Position numbers and translations under genes: made by a program. This document shows positions 25,343-33,448 of a stretch of 54,043 bases of DNA, piece by piece. The notes beneath the pieces were generated by a model, which saw nothing but the letters and a program-made list of their open reading frames with translations, was not told where the DNA came from and did not search any database. Within the stretch, counting starts at the first letter, position 1. Each line of letters starts with the position of its first letter. The DNA comes from RGIG2000 sp045612665 (GTDB taxonomy: Bacteria > Bacillota > Clostridia > Oscillospirales > CAG-272). The stretch covers positions 1 to 54,043 of the forward strand of contig JAZKZO010000015.1 of NCBI GenBank assembly GCA_045612665.1, in the 5' to 3' direction.

Positions 25343-25371
25343 TTGACTTTTTGGCGCACGCGTGGTAAAAT
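25343..25371 (+). promoter_or_regulatory. Divergent promoter for the deacetylase-pnuC-citrate synthase operon
   Basis: TTGACT (25343-25348), 17-bp spacer, TAAAAT (25366-25371). The -35 box is only 8 bp from the -35 of the opposite promoter. Confidence 0.8.
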
Positions 25372-25381
25372 ATAGAAAGGA

Positions 25382-25427
25382 ACAGGGCTTTCCCTGTCAA
25401 ATAATGCTTTACCGAGTCTATTGACTC
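25382..25427 (+). promoter_or_regulatory. Two small hairpins in the 5' leader
   Basis: ACAGGG-CTTT-CCCTGT (25382-25397) and GAGTC-TATT-GACTC (25414-25427) lie between the promoter and the AAGGGGG ribosome site of the deacetylase gene. I cannot match them to a riboswitch class. Confidence 0.4.
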
Positions 25428-25442
25428 TAAGGGGGACACATA

Positions 25443-26351
25443 ATGAACGTTAAAATTGCTAAATATCTAAACAACGCTAAGGGCGCTTTTTCCTTTACCT
25501 TTGATGACGGCTGTTATGCTGATAGCACACGCAAGACCGTTGAGATTTTCAAAGAGGTTGAGGCGAAAACAGGCATAAAAATCAAGGCTACCTCGGCACA
25601 AACCGTTGGATTTTTGCACGAGGGCACTATCGCTATGTGGAAGGAATTCTTTGAGAGTGGCTACTATGACCTCGCATCCCACTCCGTTGACCACTGTATC
25701 GGCTATAACAACGAAACTCCCGAGGAAAAGCGACTCGAGGATGCCGAAAAATCACAGGCGCGTCTTGGTGAAATCTACGGTCAAGCTCCCGTTTGCTTTG
25801 TAATCCCGGGTGGCGGTGAGAGTGAGGAAGCGTGTGCACTTCTTAAAAAGCACTATATTGCCAACCGTGTTGGCGAGGGTCCTATCAACTATCCCGACAC
25901 AATGAACTTTATGCGCCTTACCTCGTTTGTTGGCAGATTTGCGCACGAGGACGTAACACCGTACAAGGAATACATTGACGAGGTTATCAATACCGAGGGC
26001 TACGGAATTCAAATCAACCACTGGCTAAGCGATAAGGAAAGCGACGTTCACCACGCGCAAAAGGTGCACACCTTCTACGATGAATGCTTCTATATTGCCG
26101 AGCGCGCGCTTAAGGGTGATATTTGGATTGCCTCGTTTAACGATGCAGTAAAGTATCTTTACGAGTACAAAAACGCAAAAATATCGACACAGGGCAACGA
26201 AATTACCGTTTCCTGCGACCTTGACAAGGAGATCTTCAACCATCCGCTCACCATCGTTGTATCAAGCGACAAGGACGAGCAAATTACCGTAAATGGTGTG
26301 TCATACGACATCAAGGCAGGAAAGGAAAACGTCATCACCTTCGAGCTATGA
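25443..26351 (+). CDS. Polysaccharide deacetylase (NodB homology)
   Basis: A 302-aa carbohydrate esterase-4-like protein. Motif 1 is FTFDDG (catalytic base and metal Asp), motif 2 SHSVDH (metal His pair), followed by CFVIPGGGE. The C-terminal 80 residues form a small beta domain ending in VITFEL. There is no signal peptide, so an intracellular or unusual substrate is possible. The ribosome site is AAGGGGG. The stop overlaps the pnuC start by 4 bp (ATGA), so the two are translationally coupled. Confidence 0.88.
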   Translation: MNVKIAKYLNNAKGAFSFTFDDGCYADSTRKTVEIFKEVEAKTGIKIKATSAQTVGFLHEGTIAMWKEFFESGYYDLASHSVDHCIGYNNETPEEKRLEDAEKSQARLGEIYGQAPVCFVIPGGGESEEACALLKKHYIANRVGEGPINYPDTMNFMRLTSFVGRFAHEDVTPYKEYIDEVINTEGYGIQINHWLSDKESDVHHAQKVHTFYDECFYIAERALKGDIWIASFNDAVKYLYEYKNAKISTQGNEITVSCDLDKEIFNHPLTIVVSSDKDEQITVNGVSYDIKAGKENVITFEL

Positions 26352-27037
26352 AGTTAAAAAATCCCTTTTCGCTATTCACTAAATTTGACTACGTGCTTTG
26401 GGCAGTATCGGCTGTCGTTGTAGCGCTATCGTTTCTTCTCTCTCCCGAGCGTGATGCCCTGACGCTTATCGCCTCGGTTGTCGGCGTAAGTGCGCTTATA
26501 TTCATTGCTAAGGGGCACGTTGTAGGTCAATTTCTTATCGTCGCATTTGCCGTTTTATACGGTATTGTATCAATTGAATTCAAATATTACGGGGAAGCCA
26601 TAACCTATCTTGGAATGAGCGCGCCTATCGCACTTGGCTCTATCGTTTCTTGGATAAGACACCCGTACGGAAAAACCTCACAGGTTGAGGTTCACGCTAT
26701 AACCTGGCGACACGTCCTCGGCATTTCTGCCGCCTGTGTGGGCGTTACCGTCGCATTCTATTTTATTCTCGACACTCTCGGCACACAAAATCTTATATTC
26801 AGCACGCTATCCGTTACAACGAGCTTTTTTGCAGCCTCACTTTCGTTTTTTAGAAGCCCGTTTTATGCCCTTGCCTACTGTGCAAACGACCTAGTGCTTA
26901 TCGTTCTTTGGATTTTGGCAACCGTGAAAAGCGTTTCGTATCTACCTATGATTTTGTGCTTCGTTATGTTTTTGATAAACGACGTTCACGGCTTTTTGTG
27001 TTGGAGAAAAATGCAAAAATCTCAATCTAGCACCTAG
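26348..27037 (+). CDS. pnuC: PnuC-type nicotinamide riboside transporter
   Basis: A 229-aa membrane protein with about seven helices, matching PnuC. Family features are FAVLYGIVSIEFKYYGEA, TTSFFAASLSFFRSPFYAL and YCANDLVLIVLWILA, plus VMFLINDVHGFLCW near the end. It would import nicotinamide riboside as an NAD precursor by facilitated diffusion. The pairing with a deacetylase and citrate synthase is unusual and may be only a shared transcript. Confidence 0.9.
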   Translation: MKLKNPFSLFTKFDYVLWAVSAVVVALSFLLSPERDALTLIASVVGVSALIFIAKGHVVGQFLIVAFAVLYGIVSIEFKYYGEAITYLGMSAPIALGSIVSWIRHPYGKTSQVEVHAITWRHVLGISAACVGVTVAFYFILDTLGTQNLIFSTLSVTTSFFAASLSFFRSPFYALAYCANDLVLIVLWILATVKSVSYLPMILCFVMFLINDVHGFLCWRKMQKSQSST

Positions 27038-27049
27038 AAAGGAAAATCC

Positions 27050-28411
27050 ATGATTACAAATTATTCTGAAATTACACCATATATAAAATCTCTTGCGGAC
27101 ATCTCGTGCGAAAGCAACAAAATTCGCCCCGAGATGTATCTTGAGCACGACGTTAAAAAGGGACTTCGCGACCTTGACGGAAACGGTGTTGTCGCAGGTC
27201 TTACAGAGGTTTCACATATTCAAAACAAAATTCTCGGTCCAAACGGTGAGAAGCTTCCCTGTCCCGGTGAGCTTTACTATCGTGGCATCAACGTTCGCGA
27301 TATTGTTGACGGCTTTACTAGCGAGAAAAGGCACGGCTTTGAGGAGAGCGTGTATCTTCTTTTAACCTCGCATCTTCCGACAAAGGACGAGCTTGACACC
27401 TTTAAGGCTACCCTGTCGGATTACAGAAATTTGCCGTCCTCGTTTGTGCGTGATATGATTCTTAAAGCACCTGGCAAGAATATGATGAACGTTCTTTCCC
27501 GAAGCGTGCTTGCGCTCTATGCGTATGACGAAAATCCCGACGACATTTCAATTCCGAATGTGTTAAGACAGTCGATTGCGCTTATCTCGCAATTCCCTCT
27601 CTTGGCAGTTTACGGTTATCAGTCCTTTCAGCACTATCACAACGGCAAGAGCTTGTTTATTCACTATCCAAGACCTGAGCTTGATACTGCCGAAAATCTT
27701 CTTTATATTCTCCGTGAGGACGGCAAGTTTACCGAAAAGGAAGCACAGCTTCTTGACCTTGCGCTCGTTTTGCACATGGAGCACGGTGGCGGAAACAACT
27801 CGACCTTTACAACACACGTGGTTTCGTCCTCGGGCACGGATACCTATTCGGCTATTGCTGCGGCACTCGGCTCTCTCAAGGGTCCTCGCCACGGTGGTGC
27901 GAATATCAAGGTTGTTGAAATGTTTGACGATATGAAGGCATCAATTGACACAAGGGACGAAAGTCAAATCAAGGATTACCTTGTAAAATTGCTCGATAAG
28001 CAGGCGTTTGACAAGGCAGGTCTTATCTACGGTATGGGACACGCGGTTTACTCTATTTCCGACCCTCGCGCTCAAATTCTTGAAAAGTACGCAAGAGAGC
28101 TTTCGATTGAAAAGGGTATGGAGGACGAGTTCGCCCTTTACAAGACGGTTGCAACGCTTGCGCCCGACATTATCGCATCAAAGCGCAAGATTTACAAGGG
28201 TGTAAGCCCTAACGTTGACTTCTTCTCGGGACTCGTTTACCGTATGCTTGGACTCCCCGAGGAGCTTTATACTCCTATCTTTGCCGTTGCAAGAATTGCA
28301 GGCTGGTGCGCACACAGAATTGAGGAAATCCAAAACGCGGGTAAGATTATCCGTCCTGCATATATTGCAGTTAAGGACCTTGACGACTATACTCCGATGG
28401 AAGAAAGATAA
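27050..28411 (+). CDS. Citrate synthase
   Basis: A 453-aa citrate synthase with an N-terminal extension of about 60 residues, as in many anaerobe enzymes. Catalytic features: HMEHGGGNNSTFTTHV (first His), LKGPRHGGAN, GMGHAVYSISDPRA (second His and substrate Arg) and NVDFFSGLVY with the catalytic Asp. It condenses acetyl-CoA and oxaloacetate, probably to make glutamate precursors. AAAGG precedes the ATG, 12 bp after pnuC. Confidence 0.93.
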   Translation: MITNYSEITPYIKSLADISCESNKIRPEMYLEHDVKKGLRDLDGNGVVAGLTEVSHIQNKILGPNGEKLPCPGELYYRGINVRDIVDGFTSEKRHGFEESVYLLLTSHLPTKDELDTFKATLSDYRNLPSSFVRDMILKAPGKNMMNVLSRSVLALYAYDENPDDISIPNVLRQSIALISQFPLLAVYGYQSFQHYHNGKSLFIHYPRPELDTAENLLYILREDGKFTEKEAQLLDLALVLHMEHGGGNNSTFTTHVVSSSGTDTYSAIAAALGSLKGPRHGGANIKVVEMFDDMKASIDTRDESQIKDYLVKLLDKQAFDKAGLIYGMGHAVYSISDPRAQILEKYARELSIEKGMEDEFALYKTVATLAPDIIASKRKIYKGVSPNVDFFSGLVYRMLGLPEELYTPIFAVARIAGWCAHRIEEIQNAGKIIRPAYIAVKDLDDYTPMEER

Positions 28412-28447
28412 GCATTCCACTAAAAATCACACTCAAAGGAGAAAAAG

Positions 28448-28912
28448 ATGACGGCTGAGGAAATATTGTGTTTAAAAAAATACGGCTTTGAGCCATTTTA
28501 TGACGGAAGCGACATAATGGCGGCATTTAAGCATCCCATATACGGTCTTGACGCAAAAATGTACACACGTGGCGAGCATTCTGACGAGCGCGCGGTCATT
28601 ATGTACGTGCAAAACGACGATTTCGAGGGGCTTTGCTACGCAAATTCCTTGATTGAGTATTTGATGGTGTCCTATCCCGACGACCACGGTATGGACGAAA
28701 TCATCAAGGAGCTTGCATCTGTGGGCATTTTTGTAGAGCTCAAATTTATTAGAATATATCCTATGATAGTAATGTCTCGCGAAAACATAGAGAGCCCGTC
28801 GGACGATATAATGTTTGAATTTTATCTTAGCGATATGATAAAGGCATCAGCAATTCTAGACTATTTGGTGCAAAAAAGACTTGACTATTTGAGGGGAAAG
28901 CACAATGGATGA
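28448..28912 (+). CDS. Hypothetical protein, 154 aa
   Basis: I do not recognise this protein. It is acidic, soluble and predicted mixed alpha/beta, with no signal peptide, Cys cluster or membrane segment. Its clear AAAGGAG ribosome site and the 8-bp overlap with the following Sel1/zinc-ribbon gene show it is a real, co-expressed gene. The two may form a pair. Confidence 0.8.
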   Translation: MTAEEILCLKKYGFEPFYDGSDIMAAFKHPIYGLDAKMYTRGEHSDERAVIMYVQNDDFEGLCYANSLIEYLMVSYPDDHGMDEIIKELASVGIFVELKFIRIYPMIVMSRENIESPSDDIMFEFYLSDMIKASAILDYLVQKRLDYLRGKHNG

Positions 28913-29693
28913 AATCAAGGAGCTAATAAAAAAAGCTAAAAAGGAAGAAAAGAAAAATCCCGAATTTTTATATCAGCTTGGGCTTCGCTTCAAAAACGGC
29001 GACGGCGTTGACGCAAATATGTTCAAGGCGTCCAAGTATTTTGAAAAGGCTTGCAAGCTCGGACACGTAGAGGCACATATAGAGTACGCTCTCTTTTGGT
29101 GGAAAACCGTAAATAGCTACTACTACGCAAAGCCATATTTAAACAAGGCTATCGAGCTTGGCTCGGATAAGGCAAAGACAGTTCTTTGTGAAATGGAAGA
29201 TGAAGAGCTGCTCAAAAAGCTCGCCAAGGAAGAAAAGAAGAACGACGGATTATTCCACGTAACAAATAAATCCGGTGGCGATTTGTTTGACTCTCCAAGA
29301 TTCAAGGACGATGCCTTAACCTCATTTTCCAAAAGCCACTCCTTTATTCGCTGTCCTGCCTGCAGGGGCGAAATTGAAATAGTGCTTGGCGATATCTGGG
29401 GAGAGCTATTTCAAGATGCCTACCGTGTTTACAACAAGGGCACACCTAAAGAAACAAGATCGGACATTTTTTCGATGCCGACCGACGAGGGACAGGCGGT
29501 TATTCATGGATACATATGCAAGGATTGCGATTTTAGGTTTATCAAAATAACTCAAACAAAATATGAGTCAAGAGATAGTGATCTTTGGAAGACGGTTGAA
29601 ATTTCCTACCGGCCTGCCTACAAGGAAAAGACAGGAAACGACCTTTTAAAGGTGCTCAAAAAAGCCGAGGGCAAATACGAGAAAAAATGCTAA
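28905..29693 (+). CDS. Sel1-like repeat protein with a C-terminal zinc ribbon
   Basis: A 262-aa protein. Residues about 15-105 hold two to three Sel1/TPR-like helical repeats (FLYQLGLRFKNGDGVDAN, SKYFEKACKLGHVEAHIEYA, YLNKAIELGSDKAK). The C-terminal half contains CPACRGEIEI (about 155) and CKDCDFRF (about 207), giving a four-Cys zinc-ribbon site. There is a Lys-rich N-terminus. Function unknown; a protein-protein adaptor is likely. It overlaps the preceding gene by 8 bp and ends at a strong terminator. Confidence 0.8.
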   Translation: MDEIKELIKKAKKEEKKNPEFLYQLGLRFKNGDGVDANMFKASKYFEKACKLGHVEAHIEYALFWWKTVNSYYYAKPYLNKAIELGSDKAKTVLCEMEDEELLKKLAKEEKKNDGLFHVTNKSGGDLFDSPRFKDDALTSFSKSHSFIRCPACRGEIEIVLGDIWGELFQDAYRVYNKGTPKETRSDIFSMPTDEGQAVIHGYICKDCDFRFIKITQTKYESRDSDLWKTVEISYRPAYKEKTGNDLLKVLKKAEGKYEKKC

Positions 29694-29701
29694 ATAAAGA
29701 A

Positions 29702-29725
29702 AAAGAGCTTCAAGCGAAGCTCTTT
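29702..29725 (+). terminator. Terminator of the plus-strand operon
   Basis: AAAGAGCTTC-AAGC-GAAGCTCTTT hairpin followed by T, immediately after the Sel1-like gene. Confidence 0.88.
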
Positions 29726-29749
29726 TTGTGTGTTTAAGATAAAGAAATG

Positions 29750-29842
29750 CACGCAAATGCGTGATGCCATGCGCCACAAGTGGCAATTACATGCAATGCG
29801 CAAGCGCATTGATTACATACCAAGCCTCCTTTGTCGGCTTGG
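29750..29842. repeat. Hairpin array with ATTACAT linkers
   Basis: Four hairpins with different stems (CACGC/GCGTG, GCCAC/GTGGC, CAATGCGC/GCGCATTG, CCAAGCC/GGCTTGG) separated by ATGCCAT or ATTACAT. Most loops are 2-4 nt. Lies between two terminators, next to the tRNA gene. Confidence 0.8.
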
Positions 29843-29850
29843 ATAAAAAA

Positions 29851-29874
29851 CAAGCAACCCGAGTGGGTTGCTTG
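29851..29874. terminator. Bidirectional terminator downstream of tRNA-Thr
   Basis: CAAGCAACCC-GAGT-GGGTTGCTTG with T-runs on both strands. It ends the minus-strand tRNA transcript 8 bp after the CCA end. Confidence 0.88.
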
Positions 29875-29881
29875 ATTTTTT

Positions 29882-29957
29882 TGGAGCTACTAATCGGAAT
29901 CGAACCGATGACCTCATCCTTACCAAGGATGTGCTCTACCATCTGAGCCATAGTAGC
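29882..29957 (-). tRNA. tRNA-Thr (anticodon GGT), CCA encoded
   Basis: A 76-nt cloverleaf on the minus strand. The acceptor is GCTACTA with TAGTAGC, the D stem GCTC/GAGC, the anticodon stem CATCC with GGATG around loop TTGGTAA (anticodon GGT), and the T arm ATCGG-TTCGATT-CCGAT. The 3' CCA is encoded and the discriminator base is T. It has its own promoter and terminator. Confidence 0.97.
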
Positions 29958-29970
29958 ATTTGCGTAGGTT

Positions 29971-29999
29971 ATTTTATCACAAGTTTTATGCTTTGTCAA
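29971..29999 (-). promoter_or_regulatory. Promoter of tRNA-Thr
   Basis: Minus strand TTGACA (29999-29994), 17-bp spacer, TAAAAT (29976-29971), 14 bp before the tRNA 5' end. Confidence 0.85.
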
Positions 30000-30019
30000 T
30001 AGTTTTTTTAATTATTATA

Positions 30020-30048
30020 TTGAACTATTTTTCAAAGTATAGTAAAAT
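30020..30048 (+). promoter_or_regulatory. Promoter of the radical SAM - MORN operon
   Basis: TTGAAC (30020-30025), 17-bp spacer, TAAAAT (30043-30048), 34 bp before the GTG start. Confidence 0.72.
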
Positions 30049-30081
30049 ATATTTATAATTTGCCACGAAAGGAGAGATAAC

Positions 30082-31050
30082 GTGTCGCAGGTAACGAGCA
30101 ATCCGTTCAAATATACGGATACAAACAAAAGATATCACACGTATGATTACCATTTGCGCCACACCTTTGGCGGAAAATGCGCGAAAATCACGCTCGATGC
30201 AGGGCTTTCCTGTCCTAACATTGACGGCACGTGTGGCACGGGTGGTTGTATTTACTGCTCGGGTGGTAGTGCGTCAAGGACTCTCAATTCTCTACTTCCT
30301 CTAAGGGAGCAATATCGCGCGCAAATTGACGGTGCAAGTGCGAAATGGAAGGGGCTTGTCGGCTTTATTCCGTATCTTCAAGCCTATTCAAACACGCACA
30401 CATCTCCCGATAATTTAAGAAAAATCCTTGAGGACGTGTCTAATTTTGAGGGCGCGGTGGCTATTGATATAGCAACGAGAGCCGATTGCCTTGAAAATGA
30501 AAAGATAGATATTTTAGCCGAGCTTTCAGGCAAAATGCCTGTAACTCTTGAGCTCGGTCTTCAAAGCTCGGACGATGAAACGGCACGTATAATAAATCGC
30601 GGACATACCTTTGCAACCTTCGAGGACGCCTTCAAAAGAGTGCGTGAGCGCGCACCCAAGGTCAAAATCGCCGTGCATATAATCAACGGCTTGCCAAGCG
30701 AAAATCACGAGAAAATGATGAAAACGGCACACTCCCTCGCACTTTTGAAGCCCGATATTATAAAAATTCACTTGCTTCATGTAATCGAGGGCACACCTCT
30801 TGCAAGGCTATATAAGGATGGTCTTTACTCTCCCCTTTCCCTTGACGAATACGTAAGGACGGTGTGCGATCAGCTTGAGGCTCTGCCCCCCGAATGTGTA
30901 ATCGAGCGCGTTACAGGCGACGGAGCGCGCGATACTCTTCTTGCTCCCCTTTGGAGCTTGAAAAAGACGGTTGTTATAAACGAAATAGACAAAGAATTAT
31001 TCAGACGAGATTCATATCAAGGAGTAAAATACAATGAAGATACAATATAA
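30082..31050 (+). CDS. TIGR01212-family radical SAM protein (YtqA/YhcC-like)
   Basis: A 322-aa radical SAM protein. The N-terminus KRYHTYDYHLRHTFGGKCAK and the unusual cluster motif CPNIDGTCGTGGCIYC define the YtqA/YhcC family. VTLELGLQS and HIINGLPSENHEKMM are also conserved. Its substrate is not known; related enzymes act on RNA or small molecules. The start is GTG with AAGGAG 7 nt upstream. It overlaps the MORN gene by 17 bp. Confidence 0.92.
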   Translation: MSQVTSNPFKYTDTNKRYHTYDYHLRHTFGGKCAKITLDAGLSCPNIDGTCGTGGCIYCSGGSASRTLNSLLPLREQYRAQIDGASAKWKGLVGFIPYLQAYSNTHTSPDNLRKILEDVSNFEGAVAIDIATRADCLENEKIDILAELSGKMPVTLELGLQSSDDETARIINRGHTFATFEDAFKRVRERAPKVKIAVHIINGLPSENHEKMMKTAHSLALLKPDIIKIHLLHVIEGTPLARLYKDGLYSPLSLDEYVRTVCDQLEALPPECVIERVTGDGARDTLLAPLWSLKKTVVINEIDKELFRRDSYQGVKYNEDTI

Positions 31051-31948
31051 TAACGGCTATTACGAGGGTGAGGTTAACGAGGCAGGCGTTCCCCACGGAA
31101 AAGGCCACCTTGTCTTTGAAAACGGCGAGGAATACGAGGGCGATTTTCAAAACGGCACGATTACAGGATACGGCACCTTTACCGGTTCCAGCAAAAGCAA
31201 ATACGTCGGGGAATTCCTAAACGGTCTCCCTCACGGAAGAGGAATTTTCACGTGGGCAAACGGCGACACCTACTATGGCGATTTTGTAAACAACAAACGC
31301 ACGGGCAAGGGCAAATTCACTTGGACAAACGGCGACATTTACGAGGGAGATTTTGTTGACGGCAAGGCTCACGGCAAGGGAAAGATAACTTACGCAAGCG
31401 GTAATGTCTATGAGGGTGATTTAGTTGACGGCAAGGCTCACGGCAAGGGAGTTTTAACTTGGGCAAACGGCGAAGTTTACGAGGGAGATTTTGTAAACAG
31501 CAAACGCACGGGCAAGGGCAAATTCACTTGCACAAACGGCGACATTTACGAGGGAGATTTTGTTGACGGCAACTTTCACGGTAAGGGCACCTTTACTTGG
31601 GCAGACGGTGAAATATACAAGGGTGATTTCCAAGACGGCCATGCAACCGGCGAGGGCGAGGCTTACTTTGACAACTTCAAAACTATGCTTTTTGGAACGT
31701 TTGAAAATCTCTCGTTGATTCGCGGAAACATTCACGAAAAATTCGACCAATATCCCGACAGGACCTTGTTTAAAACAGTAGAGGGGGGCAAGGTGGTGTC
31801 CACGTACATTTTCTTTGAAAATGGCAACTCGTATACCGGTGAGCGAAATAGTGTTGTTCCCCACGGAAAAGGCACTATGTATAGAAAAGACGGTACCGAC
31901 TTAGAGGGAACCTTCGAAAACGGTGAATACGTCGGTCCTGCCGAGTGA
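31034..31948 (+). CDS. MORN-repeat protein
   Basis: A 304-aa protein with no signal peptide, made of about nine to eleven MORN repeats (YEGDFVDGKAHGKGK-type, 23 residues) over residues 1-215 and a last pair at 265-300. The insert at about 215-265 is non-repetitive. MORN proteins bind lipids or form rod-like scaffolds; the role here is unknown. The DNA of repeats around 31296-31350 and 31500-31554 is nearly identical, which suggests recent internal duplication or gene conversion. AAGGAG lies 9 nt before the ATG, inside the radical SAM gene. Confidence 0.9.
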   Translation: MKIQYNNGYYEGEVNEAGVPHGKGHLVFENGEEYEGDFQNGTITGYGTFTGSSKSKYVGEFLNGLPHGRGIFTWANGDTYYGDFVNNKRTGKGKFTWTNGDIYEGDFVDGKAHGKGKITYASGNVYEGDLVDGKAHGKGVLTWANGEVYEGDFVNSKRTGKGKFTCTNGDIYEGDFVDGNFHGKGTFTWADGEIYKGDFQDGHATGEGEAYFDNFKTMLFGTFENLSLIRGNIHEKFDQYPDRTLFKTVEGGKVVSTYIFFENGNSYTGERNSVVPHGKGTMYRKDGTDLEGTFENGEYVGPAE

Positions 31949-31980
31949 TAATCGCACCTAAAGAGAAAATCAAATCAAAA

Positions 31981-32001
31981 AAGCAGACACACGGTCTGCT
32001 T
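31981..32001. terminator. Bidirectional terminator between the MORN and hydrogenase genes
   Basis: AAGCAGAC-ACACG-GTCTGCTT flanked by A- and T-runs. It serves the two convergent genes. Confidence 0.88.
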
Positions 32002-32008
32002 TTTTTAT

Positions 32009-33433
32009 TTAAAATCGTTTAATTGAGTCGGAAATTGTAAGTATTTCGTCGTCCGTTTTCGTCTTTATCTTTTCGGTGCTATGTATAGGACAGCCTGCGC
32101 CACCGACGCAACCGCCGATACACGCCATTCCCTCGATAAAGTTTGTATCGAGCTTTCCGTATTTAAGCTTGATAAGCGCGTTCATACACTGCTCTATGCC
32201 GTTACACGAAACACTCTTAAGCTCAAACATTTCGCTATCTCCGTGCTCGCAAATTCCCTCACGCACGGCATCGGCAAGACCGCCACAGCGCGCAAAGTTT
32301 TGACCGAAATAGGATGCGCCTATCGTCTGCTCGTCATTAAAGACGGAAATATCGATATTCTTACTTCCAAAGAGGGCTTGAAGCTCCTCAAAGGTAATAA
32401 CGCTATCCACGTAGTCGCGCACGTCTTCCTTTTGGAATTCGTGCTTTTTAGCGGTACACGGTCCTATAAACACGAACTTGGAGCTTGGCTCCTTGTCCTT
32501 AAAATACTTGCAAATTGATGCCATCGGTGAAAGCGTTGAGGACACAAGATGCAAAAGCTCAGGAAATTGCTTTTCAACGTAGGTTAAAAAGGCAGGACAG
32601 CACGAGCTGATGAGCGAGCCCTTTTCAACAAGCTCCCTCGATTCCGCATCGGCAACCATATCAGCGCCGAGTGCTGCCTCGATTACGTCGGCAAAGCCGA
32701 GCGCCTTAATTCCCGCAATCACCTGTCCCGGTCTTGCGTATGCAAACTGAGTGGTAATCGACGGTGCAACAACCGCATAAACCTTGTAATTTTTACCGCC
32801 GTCGCTTCCCTTTATCATTTTGATTACGTCGCAAATAAAGGATTTATCGGAAATCGCGCCCCAAGGGCAGTGATACATACAGTTTCCACAGGAAATACAG
32901 GTTGAATTATCAATCTTCGCTTCCTTGGTTTCACCGCCTGCGTAAATTGCCTTGATTTTGCAAGCCTTTTCACACGGACGTGTACGGTGAGTTATCGCGC
33001 CATACGGGCAAGCGCGTGAGCATTGTCCACACTCAACGCACTTTGATTTGTCGATATGTGCAACTCGATGCTCGTCAAAGGTGATAGCACCGAATTTGCA
33101 CACGTATTCGCAGTTATGAGCAAGGCAACCACGGCAAGCCTCTCCAACCTCGTAACCGCCCGTCGGACATTCGTCGCAGGCGATACCGATAACCTCGATA
33201 ACGTTGGGGTTGGACTTGTCGCCACCCATTGCCATTCTTATTCTTTCCTCAACGACTGCCCTCTCCTTATAGATGCAGCAGCGCACGGCAGGTGTGCCAC
33301 CGGGGGCAATCTTCTTCGGAATTTCAAATATAGTATCAAGGAGCGTGTCGTTCCACGTGCGACGCGCAACCTCCTTTAACACCTTGTACTTAACGTACTG
33401 TACCTCGGTGTCAAATCTTCTCTTTTCTATCAT
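32009..33433 (-). CDS. Monomeric [FeFe] hydrogenase with N-terminal ferredoxin clusters
   Basis: A 474-aa hydrogenase. The N-terminal 190 residues carry several Cys clusters, including CRGCLAHNCEYVC, CVECGQCSRACPYG and CISCGNCMYHCPWG. The H-cluster domain has motifs L1 SSCCPAF, L2 GPCTAKKHE and L3 EGMACIGGCVGGAG, all four Cys ligands present. L1 ends in AF rather than TSCCPGW, resembling the less-studied group B enzymes of clostridia. It would exchange electrons between ferredoxin and protons in the cytoplasm. It begins 15 bp after the BspA-like gene stop, so the two may share a transcript. Maturases HydEFG are not in the window. Confidence 0.93.
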   Translation of the reverse strand: MIEKRRFDTEVQYVKYKVLKEVARRTWNDTLLDTIFEIPKKIAPGGTPAVRCCIYKERAVVEERIRMAMGGDKSNPNVIEVIGIACDECPTGGYEVGEACRGCLAHNCEYVCKFGAITFDEHRVAHIDKSKCVECGQCSRACPYGAITHRTRPCEKACKIKAIYAGGETKEAKIDNSTCISCGNCMYHCPWGAISDKSFICDVIKMIKGSDGGKNYKVYAVVAPSITTQFAYARPGQVIAGIKALGFADVIEAALGADMVADAESRELVEKGSLISSCCPAFLTYVEKQFPELLHLVSSTLSPMASICKYFKDKEPSSKFVFIGPCTAKKHEFQKEDVRDYVDSVITFEELQALFGSKNIDISVFNDEQTIGASYFGQNFARCGGLADAVREGICEHGDSEMFELKSVSCNGIEQCMNALIKLKYGKLDTNFIEGMACIGGCVGGAGCPIHSTEKIKTKTDDEILTISDSIKRF

Positions 33434-33448
33434 TTTTCTCTCTTTTGA

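Noticed and set aside
25372..25442. NAD-II or preQ1 riboswitch before the pnuC operon
   Set aside because: The leader is before the deacetylase, not pnuC, and the hairpins do not show a consensus I can recognise.
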